Shown piece after piece: positions 53,187-62,928 of a DNA stretch of 64,000 nt. Every line of letters starts with the position of its first letter. The stretch's first letter is position 1. The translations under genes and the position numbers were made by a program. This DNA is from Anaerolineales bacterium. Lineage in GTDB: Bacteria > Chloroflexota > Anaerolineae > Anaerolineales > Villigracilaceae. The stretch is from positions 48,040 to 112,039 of the forward strand of contig JAFGCG010000090.1 in the NCBI GenBank assembly GCA_016932715.1. Reading direction: 5' to 3'. Under the pieces are notes generated by a model. The model had not been told where the DNA came from. It was given only the letters and a program-made list of their open reading frames with translations, and made no database searches.

Positions 53187-54011
53187 ATGCGATTTGGATG
53201 GAGCGCGAAAGATGCATCCGTGCGTGTACGCGGGATCGCAAAGATCGCGGCTGTGATATTCATCGCGATTTACATTGTCATTTACCTGGCGGAACCCTTT
53301 CCGGATCTATGGAATGACATCCTCATCGCTTTGTCTCCAGTGATCGCTGCATCCTTGTCCGCCGTGGTAGCGACGATGATTTGGCGGCGTTATGAGCAGA
53401 CGGAGACGCCTCGTCGTATTTGGCGTTATATTGCCTTTGGCTTGTGGCTGTGGACTGCGGCAGAACTCGCGTATGGATATTTGGATATCACACAGGAAGA
53501 AGTCCGCGTAGGTCTTCCGGATGTTTTCTGGGTGGCAGCTTATATCTTTTTTGCCCATGCGTTATTCATTCAGTACCGTCTCCTGGCGAATCCGAGCAAA
53601 CAGGAATTATGGAACCGCAGTTTATTGGCGGTGCTGGTCCTGCTCGCGGTTTATTTTCTCGTTGACCGCCTGTTGAGCCTCTGGGTGGTTGCGGAGAACT
53701 GGGTGGCTGCCGCGGTCAATTCGTTCTATCCGGTTGGCGATCTTTTCCTGGCGTTGATTGCGGTCTGGCTGATCCGCCATTTTCGCGGGGGCGCCTTTGC
53801 CCGCCCCTGGCTGGGCCTGCTGGCGTTTTCGTTTACCGACTTCCTGTATGCCTGGATCGATACATCGGGTATCTACGATCAGGCGAATACTCTCTGGACT
53901 GCACTGTTCGATACCAGCTATTTAGGAGCCTACCTTATCCTTGGTCTGGGTCTCCTGTCTCAGTGGACGTTTTTGAAATACGGTTTGCGCTCTTCCACCT
54001 CGACAGAGTAG
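53187..54011 (+). CDS. uncharacterised integral membrane protein (7-8 helices)
   Basis: A 274-aa membrane protein. Helices are visible at AVIFIAIYIVIYLAEPF, ILIALSPVIAASLSAVVA, YIAFGLWLWTAAELAYGYL, VFWVAAYIFFAHALF, LLAVLVLLAVYFLV, LFLALIAVWLI, and TSYLGAYLILGLGLL. The family is not one I can name; similar regions occur as N-terminal sensor domains in signalling proteins, but no output domain follows here. The ATG at 53187 (AGAGGT ribosome site) is preferred to the ORF-track start inside the previous gene. Confidence 0.65.
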   Translation: MRFGWSAKDASVRVRGIAKIAAVIFIAIYIVIYLAEPFPDLWNDILIALSPVIAASLSAVVATMIWRRYEQTETPRRIWRYIAFGLWLWTAAELAYGYLDITQEEVRVGLPDVFWVAAYIFFAHALFIQYRLLANPSKQELWNRSLLAVLVLLAVYFLVDRLLSLWVVAENWVAAAVNSFYPVGDLFLALIAVWLIRHFRGGAFARPWLGLLAFSFTDFLYAWIDTSGIYDQANTLWTALFDTSYLGAYLILGLGLLSQWTFLKYGLRSSTSTE

Positions 54012-54036
54012 GGCAGGCGGCACAAATTGGCTTGAA

Positions 54037-54070
54037 AAGCCTGACGAGGTCATCTCGTCAGGCTTCGTTT
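54037..54070 (+). terminator. terminator after the membrane protein gene
   Basis: AAGCCTGACGAG and CTCGTCAGGCTT (12 bp) with a 5-nt loop, then CGTTTT. Confidence 0.85.
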
Positions 54071-54128
54071 TATGGTGTACCATTAATGAGCAAGGGGCAG
54101 GTACTACTTTCTATGAGTGGATTGATCT

Positions 54129-55565
54129 ATGACACGAAAAGCAAAAATTGTCGCAACGATTGGGCCCGCCAGCCAGGATGAAGAAGTACTGGAGAAACTT
54201 GTCCTGGCTGGCATGAATGTGGCACGCATGAATTTTTCGCATGGCACACATGCAGAGCATGCGGAGCGAATCGCGCGCCTCCGCAGAGTTTCTGAAAAAC
54301 TGGGCGTCTGCATCGGAATTTTACAGGATCTGCAGGGACCGAAGATCCGTGTGGGTGAATTTTCCGAGCCCATGCAGCTCTCAGAAGGGGAGCAGGTCAC
54401 TCTCTATGCAACTGGGACGCCCTCGCCGGAAAACGGCGCGAAAAAGATTCCCGTGGATTTTCGCCAGCTTTTCGATTCTGTCCAGGTCTCGGACCGGCTT
54501 CTGCTCGATGATGGTCGCCTTACGCTGGAAGTGCTTTCCGTTAAAGATCGCAGCGCATTGTTGGCGAAAGTCGTGGTCGGCGGGCTGCTTTCCTCCCATA
54601 AGGGGATCAACCTTCCCGGAGTCCGGCTGCGCATCGCCGGGTTCACGGAAAAAGACGAGGCTGACCTGGCGTTCGGAATCTCCCAGGGGATAGACGCGGT
54701 CGCGGTCTCCTTTGTTCGCAGCGCGGATGAGATCAAAAAAGTCCGCCACGCGCTGGAGCGATTTGCGAATGGCAAACACCTGCCGCTGCTCATCGCGAAA
54801 ATTGAAAAGCCCGAGGCTCTCGATAACCTCGACGCGATCCTGGAAGTTGTGGATGGTGTGATGGTGGCACGCGGCGACTTGGGCGTTGAGCTTCCACCCG
54901 AGCGTGTCCCTGTCGAACAGAAGCGTATTATCCGTACTGCCAACCTGCGTGCCAAGCTGGTGATCACGGCTACACAGATGCTCGAATCGATGATCACGAA
55001 CCCGCTGCCCACGCGCGCCGAGGCGTCAGATGTGGCGAATGCCATCTTCGATGGGACCGATGCGGTCATGTTGTCGGCTGAATCGGCTGCAGGGAAATAT
55101 CCAATTGAGTCTGTTCAAATGATGGATCGCATTGTGCGTGAAGCGGAGACGCATTTTCTTGAGTGGGGCACGGCACAACATGTGAGCGGCTTCGAGCAAA
55201 GCGATGCCGCCTCCATGGCGCGCGCCGCGCAGGCATTGGCGAACGATAAAAATGTCACGGCGGTCGCCTGCTTCACCATGCAGGGCCAGACTGCCTGGCT
55301 GATGTCGAAGATCAGGCCGCGTGTGCCTGTCCTGGCGTTTACCCCAAGCTCCGAAACCGCCCGCCGTATGGCGTTCATGTGGGGCATACGCCCGGAAGTT
55401 GTTCCGTTTGTAAACTCCGTCGAAGAAATGCTCGGCCATGTCGATGCCGCTCTGACGCGCTCACAGGTCGTTCAGGTAGGCGATCAGGTTGTACTGGTCT
55501 GCGGTTTCCCGGTCGGTGCCGTGCGCCCGCCAAACATGGCATTGCTGCATACTGTGGGGGAATAG
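54129..55565 (+). CDS. pyk: pyruvate kinase
   Basis: A 478-aa enzyme catalysing phosphoenolpyruvate plus ADP to pyruvate plus ATP. It has KIVATIGPAS at the N-terminus, ARMNFSHGTH near 37, LQDLQGPKIRVG near 65, LSSHKGINLPG near 160, the catalytic-Lys region LIAKIEKPEAL near 220, VARGDLGVELPPE near 245, and ATQMLESM near 280. The C-terminal allosteric domain is present and ends normally. It is monocistronic, with a terminator upstream and a hairpin repeat downstream. Confidence 0.97.
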   Translation: MTRKAKIVATIGPASQDEEVLEKLVLAGMNVARMNFSHGTHAEHAERIARLRRVSEKLGVCIGILQDLQGPKIRVGEFSEPMQLSEGEQVTLYATGTPSPENGAKKIPVDFRQLFDSVQVSDRLLLDDGRLTLEVLSVKDRSALLAKVVVGGLLSSHKGINLPGVRLRIAGFTEKDEADLAFGISQGIDAVAVSFVRSADEIKKVRHALERFANGKHLPLLIAKIEKPEALDNLDAILEVVDGVMVARGDLGVELPPERVPVEQKRIIRTANLRAKLVITATQMLESMITNPLPTRAEASDVANAIFDGTDAVMLSAESAAGKYPIESVQMMDRIVREAETHFLEWGTAQHVSGFEQSDAASMARAAQALANDKNVTAVACFTMQGQTAWLMSKIRPRVPVLAFTPSSETARRMAFMWGIRPEVVPFVNSVEEMLGHVDAALTRSQVVQVGDQVVLVCGFPVGAVRPPNMALLHTVGE

Positions 55566-55571
55566 ATAAGC

Positions 55572-55686
55572 GCGCTGAGCGGAATGCAGTGCAGTCGAAG
55601 CGCGCATAAGCAACATACACTAACTCTCCTTGCAATTTGCACTTCGACTGCGCTCCTCGACGAACCCTCGTCGCTCCGCTCAGCGC
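55572..55686. repeat. long inverted repeat (MITE-like)
   Basis: GCGCTGAGCGGA (55572-55583) and TCCGCTCAGCGC (55675-55686) are perfect 12-bp ends, and GCAGTCGAAGCGC / GCACTTCGACTGCGC pair inside them. The element fills the gap between two converging genes, pyruvate kinase and trehalose synthase. Confidence 0.6.
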
Positions 55687-55693
55687 GAGACTT

Positions 55694-57304
55694 TTACTTC
55701 AACCAGAGATATTGATAAGGCATCAATTCAATTTCAAGATTTCCGTTTGTCGGCACAAACTGTTTTTGCGTGAGAAGGTCGGTCAGGGAACTGACCGGCT
55801 TTTTGACGGAGGAAATTTTCTGCCCGGCGCCGCTGAGATTATGGATGGCAAGGACCGTCTCGTTTTCGTGAGTCCTCTGAAACGCGGCGACTGCGTCATT
55901 CCGGACATCGATCCACTCGAATTTTCCCCAGCCAAATACCCGGTGCTGTTTGCGGATGGCGATCATGCGGCGAATGACGTTCCACATCGAATGCGGATCT
56001 GCGCGCTGGGATTTGACGTTGACCCGCGCGGGGCTGTAGAGATCGCTGTCGATCACCGGCGCATACAGAGAGTGGATGGGCGCTTCAGAAAAGCCGGCAC
56101 CTGCTCCCGCTTCCCATTGCATCGGCGTGCGGACACCATTCCGGTCGTCGAGCCAGATGTTATCTCCCATGCCGATCTCATCCCCGTAGTAAAGGATCGG
56201 GGAGCCGGGCAGCGTGAAAAGCAGGGAGTACGCCAGCCGTATTTTACGTTCATCGTTGTCGAGCAGCGGCGCCAGCCGGCGGCGGATTCCCAGGTTGAGA
56301 CGCATGCGCGGCTCGGGCGCGTAATTCTCCCACATCCATTGACGTTCCTGCTCGGTGACCATTTCGAGAGTCAATTCATCGTGGTTGCGGAGGAAAATAC
56401 ACCACTGGCAATTTTCAGGGATGGGCGGTGTGCGGCGCAGAATCTCGACCATATCCTGTGCCCGTCCCTTTTTGATCGCCATATAGATGCGCGGCATGAT
56501 CGGGAAATGAAACCCCATGTGAAATTCGTCCCCATCGCCGAAGTAGGGCCGGACATCCTCGGGCCATTGATTCGCTTCGCATAAAAGGATTCGTCCCGGG
56601 TAATGATCCTCGATGAAGGCGCGCAGTTTCCTGAGATATGCATGTGTCTCGGGCAGGTTCTCGCAGCTGGTGCCTTCGCGCTCGAACAGATACGGGACCG
56701 CATCGGCGCGGAATCCATCGATGCCCAGCTCGAGCCAGAAGCCGGCCACCTGGAGCATTTCCTCCTGTACCCTGGGGTTGTCGTAATTGAGATCGGGCTG
56801 GCTGGCATAGAAACGATGCCAGTAATATTGACCGGCCGTTTCATCCCATGTCCAATTGGAGGGTTCAGTATCGACAAAGATGATGCGTGCGTCTTTGTAT
56901 TTCTGATCTGTATCGCTCCAGACGTAATAATCGCGATAGGGCGAGTCGCGCTCGGCGCGTGAAGCCCGGAACCAGGGGTGCTGATCGGAGGTATGATTCA
57001 GCACGAGGTCCATGATGATGCGGATGTCCCGCTGGTGTGCGGCTTCGATCAGCGCCTTGAAATCTTCAAGAGTGCCGAAGGTCTCGGCAATGTTATAAAA
57101 ATCCGCAATGTCGTAGCCGTCATCCTTCAATGGGGAGACATAGATCGGCATGAGCCACACGCAATCCACCCCCAGGTCTCTCAGATAATCAAGCCTGCGA
57201 GTGAGCCCGCGCAAATCTCCGTGACCGTCTCCATTGCTGTCCTGGAACGCGCGCGGGTAGACTTGATAGAAGACAGCGTCTTTATACCAGAGGGCTTGAT
57301 TCAT
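55694..57304 (-). CDS. treS: trehalose synthase (maltose alpha-D-glucosyltransferase, GH13)
   Basis: A 536-aa GH13 enzyme. Motifs: [15 protein letters not shown], nucleophile Asp in [19 protein letters not shown] near 210, acid Glu in [13 protein letters not shown] near 250, and [11 protein letters not shown] near 320. The [17 protein letters not shown] block is characteristic of TreS, which interconverts maltose and trehalose. There is no fused maltokinase domain. It lies 96 bp after a membrane-protein gene and the MalFG-like permeases, so import and isomerisation of an alpha-glucoside are linked. Confidence 0.9.
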   Translation of the reverse strand: MNQALWYKDAVFYQVYPRAFQDSNGDGHGDLRGLTRRLDYLRDLGVDCVWLMPIYVSPLKDDGYDIADFYNIAETFGTLEDFKALIEAAHQRDIRIIMDLVLNHTSDQHPWFRASRAERDSPYRDYYVWSDTDQKYKDARIIFVDTEPSNWTWDETAGQYYWHRFYASQPDLNYDNPRVQEEMLQVAGFWLELGIDGFRADAVPYLFEREGTSCENLPETHAYLRKLRAFIEDHYPGRILLCEANQWPEDVRPYFGDGDEFHMGFHFPIMPRIYMAIKKGRAQDMVEILRRTPPIPENCQWCIFLRNHDELTLEMVTEQERQWMWENYAPEPRMRLNLGIRRRLAPLLDNDERKIRLAYSLLFTLPGSPILYYGDEIGMGDNIWLDDRNGVRTPMQWEAGAGAGFSEAPIHSLYAPVIDSDLYSPARVNVKSQRADPHSMWNVIRRMIAIRKQHRVFGWGKFEWIDVRNDAVAAFQRTHENETVLAIHNLSGAGQKISSVKKPVSSLTDLLTQKQFVPTNGNLEIELMPYQYLWLK

Positions 57305-57400
57305 AAGATTGGTTTTTCCTGCTCCTTGTCATAGACTTATGCCCGGATGTGGAATCTCTCAGGCAGGACCGGCTTCTCCACCCCTGCTGGTCGAAACAAT

Positions 57401-57898
57401 TCATAATGATGAGCTGGCTGTAATCGTTCCGGGTTTTGGATTGCGCAGCAAAACCTCAAGACACATTCCGGTGAGAGTACCCGCCATAATTCCTGTCAGG
57501 AAAATGCCGGAAAGCAGGTGCAGACCCGTGACCCATCCCATCATGCTGAAGACAATCCACCAGCCCGCCCAGTGCACTTCCCGGCGCAGGATGATCCATT
57601 GCGCAACTCCGGCGGTCAAACCGATTACCACCCCTGTTAAGGTCTCAAGTTCTGGAGGAAGCAGGTAGAACGCGATGAGATACCCTGCGATCCAGCCGAT
57701 GGTTGTCATGACGATCCAGCGCCAGGGGCGGGGGACCCGCCCCTGGAGGACCAGCCATTGAAACACCGCTACCATAAATCCCGAAGTGACCAAAGCCAGT
57801 CCGGGGAGGATAAAACCACCCAGCAGCCATCCCCAGGTGGTAGCCATCATCCAAAGGAACAGGAGCGCCCAGTCAAAGGAGAGGATGCTTTTGATCAC
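57401..57898 (-). CDS. uncharacterised small membrane protein
   Basis: A 165-aa membrane protein with about four to five helices (FDWALLFLWMMATTWGWLLGG, LALVTSGFMVAVFQWLVL, IVMTTIGWIAGYLIAFYLL, GVVIGLTAGVAQWIIL, MMGWVTGLHLLSGIFLTGI). Repeated GxxxxxFQWLVL / GVAQWIIL segments suggest an internal duplication. No family name comes to mind. It lies 10 bp after the MalG-like gene, so it is probably part of the sugar operon. Confidence 0.65.
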   Translation of the reverse strand: MIKSILSFDWALLFLWMMATTWGWLLGGFILPGLALVTSGFMVAVFQWLVLQGRVPRPWRWIVMTTIGWIAGYLIAFYLLPPELETLTGVVIGLTAGVAQWIILRREVHWAGWWIVFSMMGWVTGLHLLSGIFLTGIMAGTLTGMCLEVLLRNPKPGTITASSSL

Positions 57899-57908
57899 AA
57901 ACCCGACA

Positions 57909-59009
57909 TCAACCTTTGACAGAGCCGGCGAGCATACCGCGCACGAAGTAGCGTTGCAGGGCGAAGAACACGATCAGCGGGATGAGCATGCTGACGAAGG
58001 CGCCGGCTGTCAGCAAATGCCAGTCCTGGCCGCGGTCGCCGACGATGGAAGCCAGTTTCATGGTCACCACCCGCACGTTCGGGTCGGGTCCCAGGATGAT
58101 CAACGCCACCAGATAGTCGTTCCAGACCCACAGGAACTGGAAGATCGCGAACGAGGCGAGCGCGGGGGTGGAGAGCGGCAGGATCAATTGGGTGAAAATC
58201 GTGAAATGAGAGGCGCCATCGATGAACGCAGCTTCCAGCGTCTCGCGCGGCAGTTGACTGATATAGTTGAACAGCAGATACGTGGCTAAGGGCAAACCGA
58301 AGCCGGTGTGCGCCATCCAGATCCCCAGAAATGTTCCGTTGAGAGACAGTCCGGCAAAGTCTCTTAACACGGGGACAAGCGCGATCTGCAAAGGTACAAC
58401 TACCAGTGCCACAGTCAGGATGAACCAAAAGCGCCGGCCCGGAAAACGCATCCAAGCGAAGCCATAGGCCGCAAAGGCGGCGATCAGGATGGGGATGATC
58501 GTAGAGGGAACGGCTACGGTCAGGCTGTTGAGCAGGGCAACTGAAAAATCGTCGCCGCGGACTGTCTGCACCGTGCCATCGGCATGTGTAATTCGGATGT
58601 TCTTTCCCTGGATGACCTGCTGATAGTTATCCAGCGTTAAGCCGCCTGGCATGATCCAGTCCTTTTTCTGGATCTGAATATTGCCAATGCGCCGGTTGCC
58701 GATCCAGACCAGGCGCGTGTCGCCTTCTTCCACCCCGGCCTGCATTTCTTCGAATGTTGCTGTGATGCCCTCCACCGTCATCGGACTGTTCGTGTCCAGC
58801 TCAAGTTCGCGTGGATCGATCGTCTTGGTCATGACCCAGCCGCGATGGGGCAGCACATTCCACCAGGGCGAAGTCTGGATATCAAACCTCTGGCGGAACG
58901 AGGAGACAAAGATACCGACCACAGGGATCAACCAGAGCAGGACGATCAAAATCAGGGTGCCATTGACCAGCAAGGCGTTTATGGATCTTTTGATGCGACC
59001 GATGTTCAT
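57909..59009 (-). CDS. sugar ABC transporter permease, MalG-like
   Basis: A 366-aa permease of the MalG/carbohydrate uptake-1 family. The EAA loop ETLEAAFIDGASHFTIFTQLILP near 255 contacts the ATPase. Five to six helices follow a helix at the N-terminus. It is ~90 residues longer than usual because of an extracytoplasmic insert between helices 1 and 2 (~35-140). Its ATG overlaps the MalF-like stop (ATGA). The ATPase is not encoded here and may be shared from elsewhere. Confidence 0.9.
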   Translation of the reverse strand: MNIGRIKRSINALLVNGTLILIVLLWLIPVVGIFVSSFRQRFDIQTSPWWNVLPHRGWVMTKTIDPRELELDTNSPMTVEGITATFEEMQAGVEEGDTRLVWIGNRRIGNIQIQKKDWIMPGGLTLDNYQQVIQGKNIRITHADGTVQTVRGDDFSVALLNSLTVAVPSTIIPILIAAFAAYGFAWMRFPGRRFWFILTVALVVVPLQIALVPVLRDFAGLSLNGTFLGIWMAHTGFGLPLATYLLFNYISQLPRETLEAAFIDGASHFTIFTQLILPLSTPALASFAIFQFLWVWNDYLVALIILGPDPNVRVVTMKLASIVGDRGQDWHLLTAGAFVSMLIPLIVFFALQRYFVRGMLAGSVKG

Positions 59010-60223
59010 CGAAATGCCTCCTGTTCCCTGAGTTGGCGCAGATTGTAAAGGATGACTGGGGTTATCGCGAGCAGCAGGACAATCGCAATCGCCGAACCAT
59101 AGCCGGAATTACGGTTGATGAAAGACTGCCGGTAGAACTGCGTGGCGATCACATCCGTGCCGAACTGACCGCCGGTCATCACCCAGACGACGTCAAAGAT
59201 CTTCAGGGTGAAGATAATGATCGTTGTGGTAACCGTGATGATCGTCCCTAAAATATGGGGGATCATGATGCGGAAAAAGACCTGGATTTCAGTCGCCCCA
59301 TCCACACGGGCGGCTTCGATGATCTCCTCCGGGATACCTTTGATCGCGGCGGAGAAAAGCACCATCGCATACCCCGTCTGCAGCCAGACAACGATGATGA
59401 CCAGGAAAAGATTGTTCCAGGGGGCGATGGCTGTGTAGTTCGTCCAGCCGTGCGGTTGACCGCCAAACGCGACGACGACCGCATTCAGCAATCCGATCTG
59501 AGGGGTACCGGGTGGGTTGACCTCGTAGATAAAATTCCAGATCACACCGGCGCCGACGAAAGAGATGGCCATCGGCATGAAGATCAGGGACTTGGACATG
59601 CGCTCGAATTTGCTGCGATCTGCCAGCACAGCGACCAGCAGTCCGACAATGACTGTCAGTGGTGTGGCGATCCCGATCCAGAAGATAATATTGTTGCGCA
59701 GCGCGCTGAGCATCAGCCGGTCGGTAAAGACGGCAGCGTAGTTGGAGAGACCAACGAACTGCGCCGCCACTACCGTGAAGTATTCACCAGGATTCGTGAA
59801 TATCATCGTGACCGGCAGAGCGGGTGGTCCATTGCGGCCAAACAGGCTGAAATAAAAAGTGCGCACTGCCGGGAGAGCCAGGAACCAGATCATCATGGCG
59901 ATGGCTGGTCCTACGAAAACAAATGGCTGGAGTCTTTCGGTCCAATCAGGAGAAAGCGACTCCACCAGTTTGTTAAAAAGATAGTAGAGGATTGCTACTC
60001 CGCCTACCCCCCAAACAATGGCAACCACAGCAATGACCCACTTTGGCGCATTGCCCGCGCGCAGGAAGAGAAATCCCTGATACAAAAAGAAGAAAGCGAT
60101 CACCGGGATTAAAATGGCCAATCCCACTCGTAGAATCCAGGCGACTACCTTGCCTGCCGATTTTTGTTCCTTTTCAACAGTTTGCCCGAATTTTGTCACG
60201 GGAGGCTCCTTTCTCATCCTCAT
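59006..60223 (-). CDS. sugar ABC transporter permease, MalF-like
   Basis: A 405-aa permease with extra N-terminal helices (ILRVGLAILIPVIAFFFLY, VIAVVAIVWGVGGVAIL), then the standard core and EAA loop EIIEAARVDGATEIQVFFRIMIP near 300. It forms the channel heterodimer with the MalG-like protein. The substrate-binding gene lies upstream, separated by a perfect hairpin. Confidence 0.9.
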   Translation of the reverse strand: MRMRKEPPVTKFGQTVEKEQKSAGKVVAWILRVGLAILIPVIAFFFLYQGFLFLRAGNAPKWVIAVVAIVWGVGGVAILYYLFNKLVESLSPDWTERLQPFVFVGPAIAMMIWFLALPAVRTFYFSLFGRNGPPALPVTMIFTNPGEYFTVVAAQFVGLSNYAAVFTDRLMLSALRNNIIFWIGIATPLTVIVGLLVAVLADRSKFERMSKSLIFMPMAISFVGAGVIWNFIYEVNPPGTPQIGLLNAVVVAFGGQPHGWTNYTAIAPWNNLFLVIIVVWLQTGYAMVLFSAAIKGIPEEIIEAARVDGATEIQVFFRIMIPHILGTIITVTTTIIIFTLKIFDVVWVMTGGQFGTDVIATQFYRQSFINRNSGYGSAIAIVLLLAITPVILYNLRQLREQEAFR

Positions 60224-60260
60224 ACGGGGCGAATCGAAATATGCCTGGCAACATGTAATC

Positions 60261-60290
60261 GGGCTGCCAGTCCGTTAGGACTGGCAGCCC
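60261..60290. other. intercistronic hairpin between the binding protein and MalF-like genes
   Basis: GGGCTGCCAGTCC, GTTA and GGACTGGCAGCCC form a perfect 13-bp stem in an 86-bp gap with no T-tract. As in malE-malF, it probably protects the upstream message or reduces downstream expression. Confidence 0.7.
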
Positions 60291-60309
60291 ACAAACATCG
60301 AGCGTGAAA

Positions 60310-61746
60310 CTATTCGGGCCAGGAGGCGTCAATTTCCTTCAAAACGGTATCCAGGTCGGCTGACCCGGAGGCCCAGTCGGTCATGCCTTTCCAGAAGGAA
60401 CCAGCGCCGACCTCGCCTGGCATCAGGTCTGAGCCGTCGAAGCGGAAGCTGGTTGCCGTGCCGAAGAGTTCCGCGAGGCTGACTTCCAGCGGGATGCTGT
60501 ACATTTCAGGCGTGGCGGATTTCTGCGCGGCGAAGGCGCCGCCTTCAGCCAGGAAGCCGGAGACGGAGTTTGGCAGGGTGAAGTACTCGATCAGCGCGCG
60601 TACTTCAGGCCGGTCATTGAACATGACATAGATGTCGCCGGCGCCCAGGAGGGGCCTGCCGTACTGCTCGTCGATGGGCGGCAGATAGAAAGCGGCGTAG
60701 TCAACATCTGGTTTGGCGGTCTCGGGGAAGAAACCGGTGATGAAGTTTGCCTGGCGGTGCAGCCAGCAGTTGGGTGGATCGGTGAACAAGCCGGCCGGGG
60801 AGTCGCCAAAGAAGGTCGTGACGATGGCATCGCGGCCGCCGTAGACATAGCCTTCCTTGAACCAGATCTCGCCGATGACCTCGGCTGCATTCTTTACCTC
60901 AGGTGAGTCGAATTTCAGTTCGCCGGCAACCCAGGCATCGTAGTTCTCGAGCGAGGTGGTGCGCAGCATCACGTCTTCCATCCAGTCAGTGGCGGGCCAG
61001 CCGGTAGCTGCCTGGGATTCAATCCCGACGCACCAGGGTGTGCTGCCGTCCGCCACCATCTGATCAGAGAGGGCGAGGAGTTCATCCCAGGTTTCCGGGA
61101 CCTCATAACCGGAAGCCTCGAAGTCATCCTTCGGATACCAGACGAGGCTCTTGGCGCTGTAGCGGTTAAAGACACCGGCTACGATGGGGCCATCGGGGCT
61201 TTCCATGGTCGCCAGTTCCAGCCAGCTTGGAATGTAGGTCTGATTCAGATAATCGTCCGAGAGGAACTGGCCGACATCAATGATCTTGCCTTGCTCTGCA
61301 AACCGGCGGACCAGACTCGGCTGCGGGAAGTCGGCGATGTCAGGGGCCTGGCCAGCATCGACGGCGATCGAGATGCGGGCTTCGAATTCCTTGTTGCCCA
61401 CATAGTTGACCGTAATGCCGGTGGCTTCTTCAAAAGCAGCCCAGCCGCATTTCATCTTGCGGTCGTCGGGATCGGTCTGAGTGCCGTCCACGGTCACAGT
61501 CGTACCGGAATACTCACCAGCCAGGGCTTTCTCGAGGAAGCCGCCTGCAGGACCAACGATCTCTCCGAAATCGTACCCTTCGGCACAGTCCGTGGTGGGG
61601 GCTTCTGTTGCAGCTTCTGTTGCAGCTTCTGTTGCGGCTTCTGTTGCGGCTGCTGTTGCAGGAGGGGGAGTGGTTGCTGGAGCACAGGCTGCCAGAATCA
61701 CGGTAGCCAGCACAAGCACGCCCAGGATCTTGCTGAATTTAGACAT
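60310..61746 (-). CDS. sugar ABC transporter substrate-binding lipoprotein
   Basis: A 478-aa lipoprotein with lipobox LAAC (Cys ~20). A TEAA-type Ala/Thr/Glu linker encoded by 12-bp tandem repeats follows, then an extracellular solute-binding family 1 fold (ITVNYVGNKEFEARI, WDELLALSDQMVADG, GGAFAAQKSA). It should capture an alpha-glucoside such as trehalose or maltose, given TreS in the same operon. The ATG at 61746 follows AGGAGAAG; the ORF-track start at 61803 has no ribosome site. A LacI-family regulator is encoded upstream on the same strand. Confidence 0.92.
   Translation of the reverse strand: MSKFSKILGVLVLATVILAACAPATTPPPATAAATEAATEAATEAATEAPTTDCAEGYDFGEIVGPAGGFLEKALAGEYSGTTVTVDGTQTDPDDRKMKCGWAAFEEATGITVNYVGNKEFEARISIAVDAGQAPDIADFPQPSLVRRFAEQGKIIDVGQFLSDDYLNQTYIPSWLELATMESPDGPIVAGVFNRYSAKSLVWYPKDDFEASGYEVPETWDELLALSDQMVADGSTPWCVGIESQAATGWPATDWMEDVMLRTTSLENYDAWVAGELKFDSPEVKNAAEVIGEIWFKEGYVYGGRDAIVTTFFGDSPAGLFTDPPNCWLHRQANFITGFFPETAKPDVDYAAFYLPPIDEQYGRPLLGAGDIYVMFNDRPEVRALIEYFTLPNSVSGFLAEGGAFAAQKSATPEMYSIPLEVSLAELFGTATSFRFDGSDLMPGEVGAGSFWKGMTDWASGSADLDTVLKEIDASWPE
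61601..61660. repeat. 12-bp tandem repeats in the binding-protein linker
   Basis: Five near-identical 12-bp units (GCTTCTGTTGCA/G) encode TEAA repeats after the lipobox; copy-number change keeps the frame. Confidence 0.8.
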
Positions 61747-61877
61747 TTCTACTTCTCCTAGTTTACTAACGGGTAGATTGAAATTGTAACGAACAGTCTG
61801 CATGGCATTGTGGAATGATAGTTTGTGAGTGCGACCACCTCCTTTATAGATGCACGAACCTGCTGCATCTGAAAATC

Positions 61878-62918
61878 TCAGTTCGGTACCGAAAGCTGAA
61901 AGCTTGACTTGCGCACGATCAATTCTGATTTTAGAAAGACATCTTCCTGGTCAAGCCTGTCACCTTGAATCAAACGGATCAAACGTTCTCCGCCTGCCCA
62001 GCCCAGGCCGAATGCCGGTAAACGAATTGTTGTCAGCGGGGGATCATAATATTCTGCAAGCGGAATATCGTCAAAGCCCACGACCGCGATATCTTTGGGA
62101 ATACATAGTCCGGCTTCTTTGATGGCGAGCATGGCGCCCATCGCCACCACATCACTTGCCACGAAGACGGCAGTCAGGCGAGGGGTCAATTGCAGCAGGG
62201 TTTGCATGGCTTTATAACCACTGGCGGGCGTGTAATTGCCCTCTTTGATGAGTGCCTGGTCAACCGGCAGGTTCGTTTTTTTTAGGGCCTGCAAATATCC
62301 ATCATGACGTTGCCGCGCGGAAGTGTAATTCAATGAGGCATTCGTAATTATACCAATACGCTGGTGTCCGCGCTCGATCAAATGATTCACTGCCATTTCG
62401 GCGCCCACGGTCGCGTTGACGTCGACAAAGGGGATGTCGGTTTCCGGCAGTTGACCCATCAGCAGAATGGGAACATGCTGCCGGTGCAGGTGCATCAGCG
62501 CCGCGTCATCCTGGCGGGGACCCGATAACAAAATACCGTCGACATGATTTTCTGCAACCAGGCGGGCATAACCGCCGGTGTCAGCCGGATCAACAGGTTT
62601 CAACAAGACATGAAAGCCCTGCTGGATGGCGGCCTGTTCCACACCCAGGATCACTTGCGGCAGAAAAGCGTCGCTAAAGATCTGCTCGGGCAATTGGCAA
62701 AGCACAAGTCCGATAGTGTATGACTTTCCGCTGACGAGTTTTTTCCCGGCAATATTGGGGGAGTAATTGAGTTTGCGAGCAGCGTCCAGGACACGTTTGC
62801 GGGTGGCTGTGCTGATGCTGACGCCCGGTACGTTGTTCAAAATAAATGAGACCGTGGTACGCGAAACATGTGCTAGTTTAGCAACATCCCGGCTGGTGGT
62901 TCGCTTGGTGGGTCTCAT
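61878..62918 (-). CDS. LacI-family transcriptional regulator
   Basis: A 346-aa repressor. The N-terminal helix-turn-helix reads TSRDVAKLAHVSRTTVSFILN, with hinge helix RKRVLDAARKLNYSPN, then a periplasmic-binding-like sensor domain (IGIITNASLNYTSARQRHDGYL, AVVGFDDIPLAEYYDPPLTTIR). It probably controls the downstream sugar importer and TreS genes in response to a sugar. I use the ATG at 62918; a GTG at 62936 is the ORF-track start. Its promoter and operator are unusually clear. Confidence 0.92.
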   Translation of the reverse strand: MRPTKRTTSRDVAKLAHVSRTTVSFILNNVPGVSISTATRKRVLDAARKLNYSPNIAGKKLVSGKSYTIGLVLCQLPEQIFSDAFLPQVILGVEQAAIQQGFHVLLKPVDPADTGGYARLVAENHVDGILLSGPRQDDAALMHLHRQHVPILLMGQLPETDIPFVDVNATVGAEMAVNHLIERGHQRIGIITNASLNYTSARQRHDGYLQALKKTNLPVDQALIKEGNYTPASGYKAMQTLLQLTPRLTAVFVASDVVAMGAMLAIKEAGLCIPKDIAVVGFDDIPLAEYYDPPLTTIRLPAFGLGWAGGERLIRLIQGDRLDQEDVFLKSELIVRKSSFQLSVPN

Positions 62919-62928
62919 AGGCGTTTTT

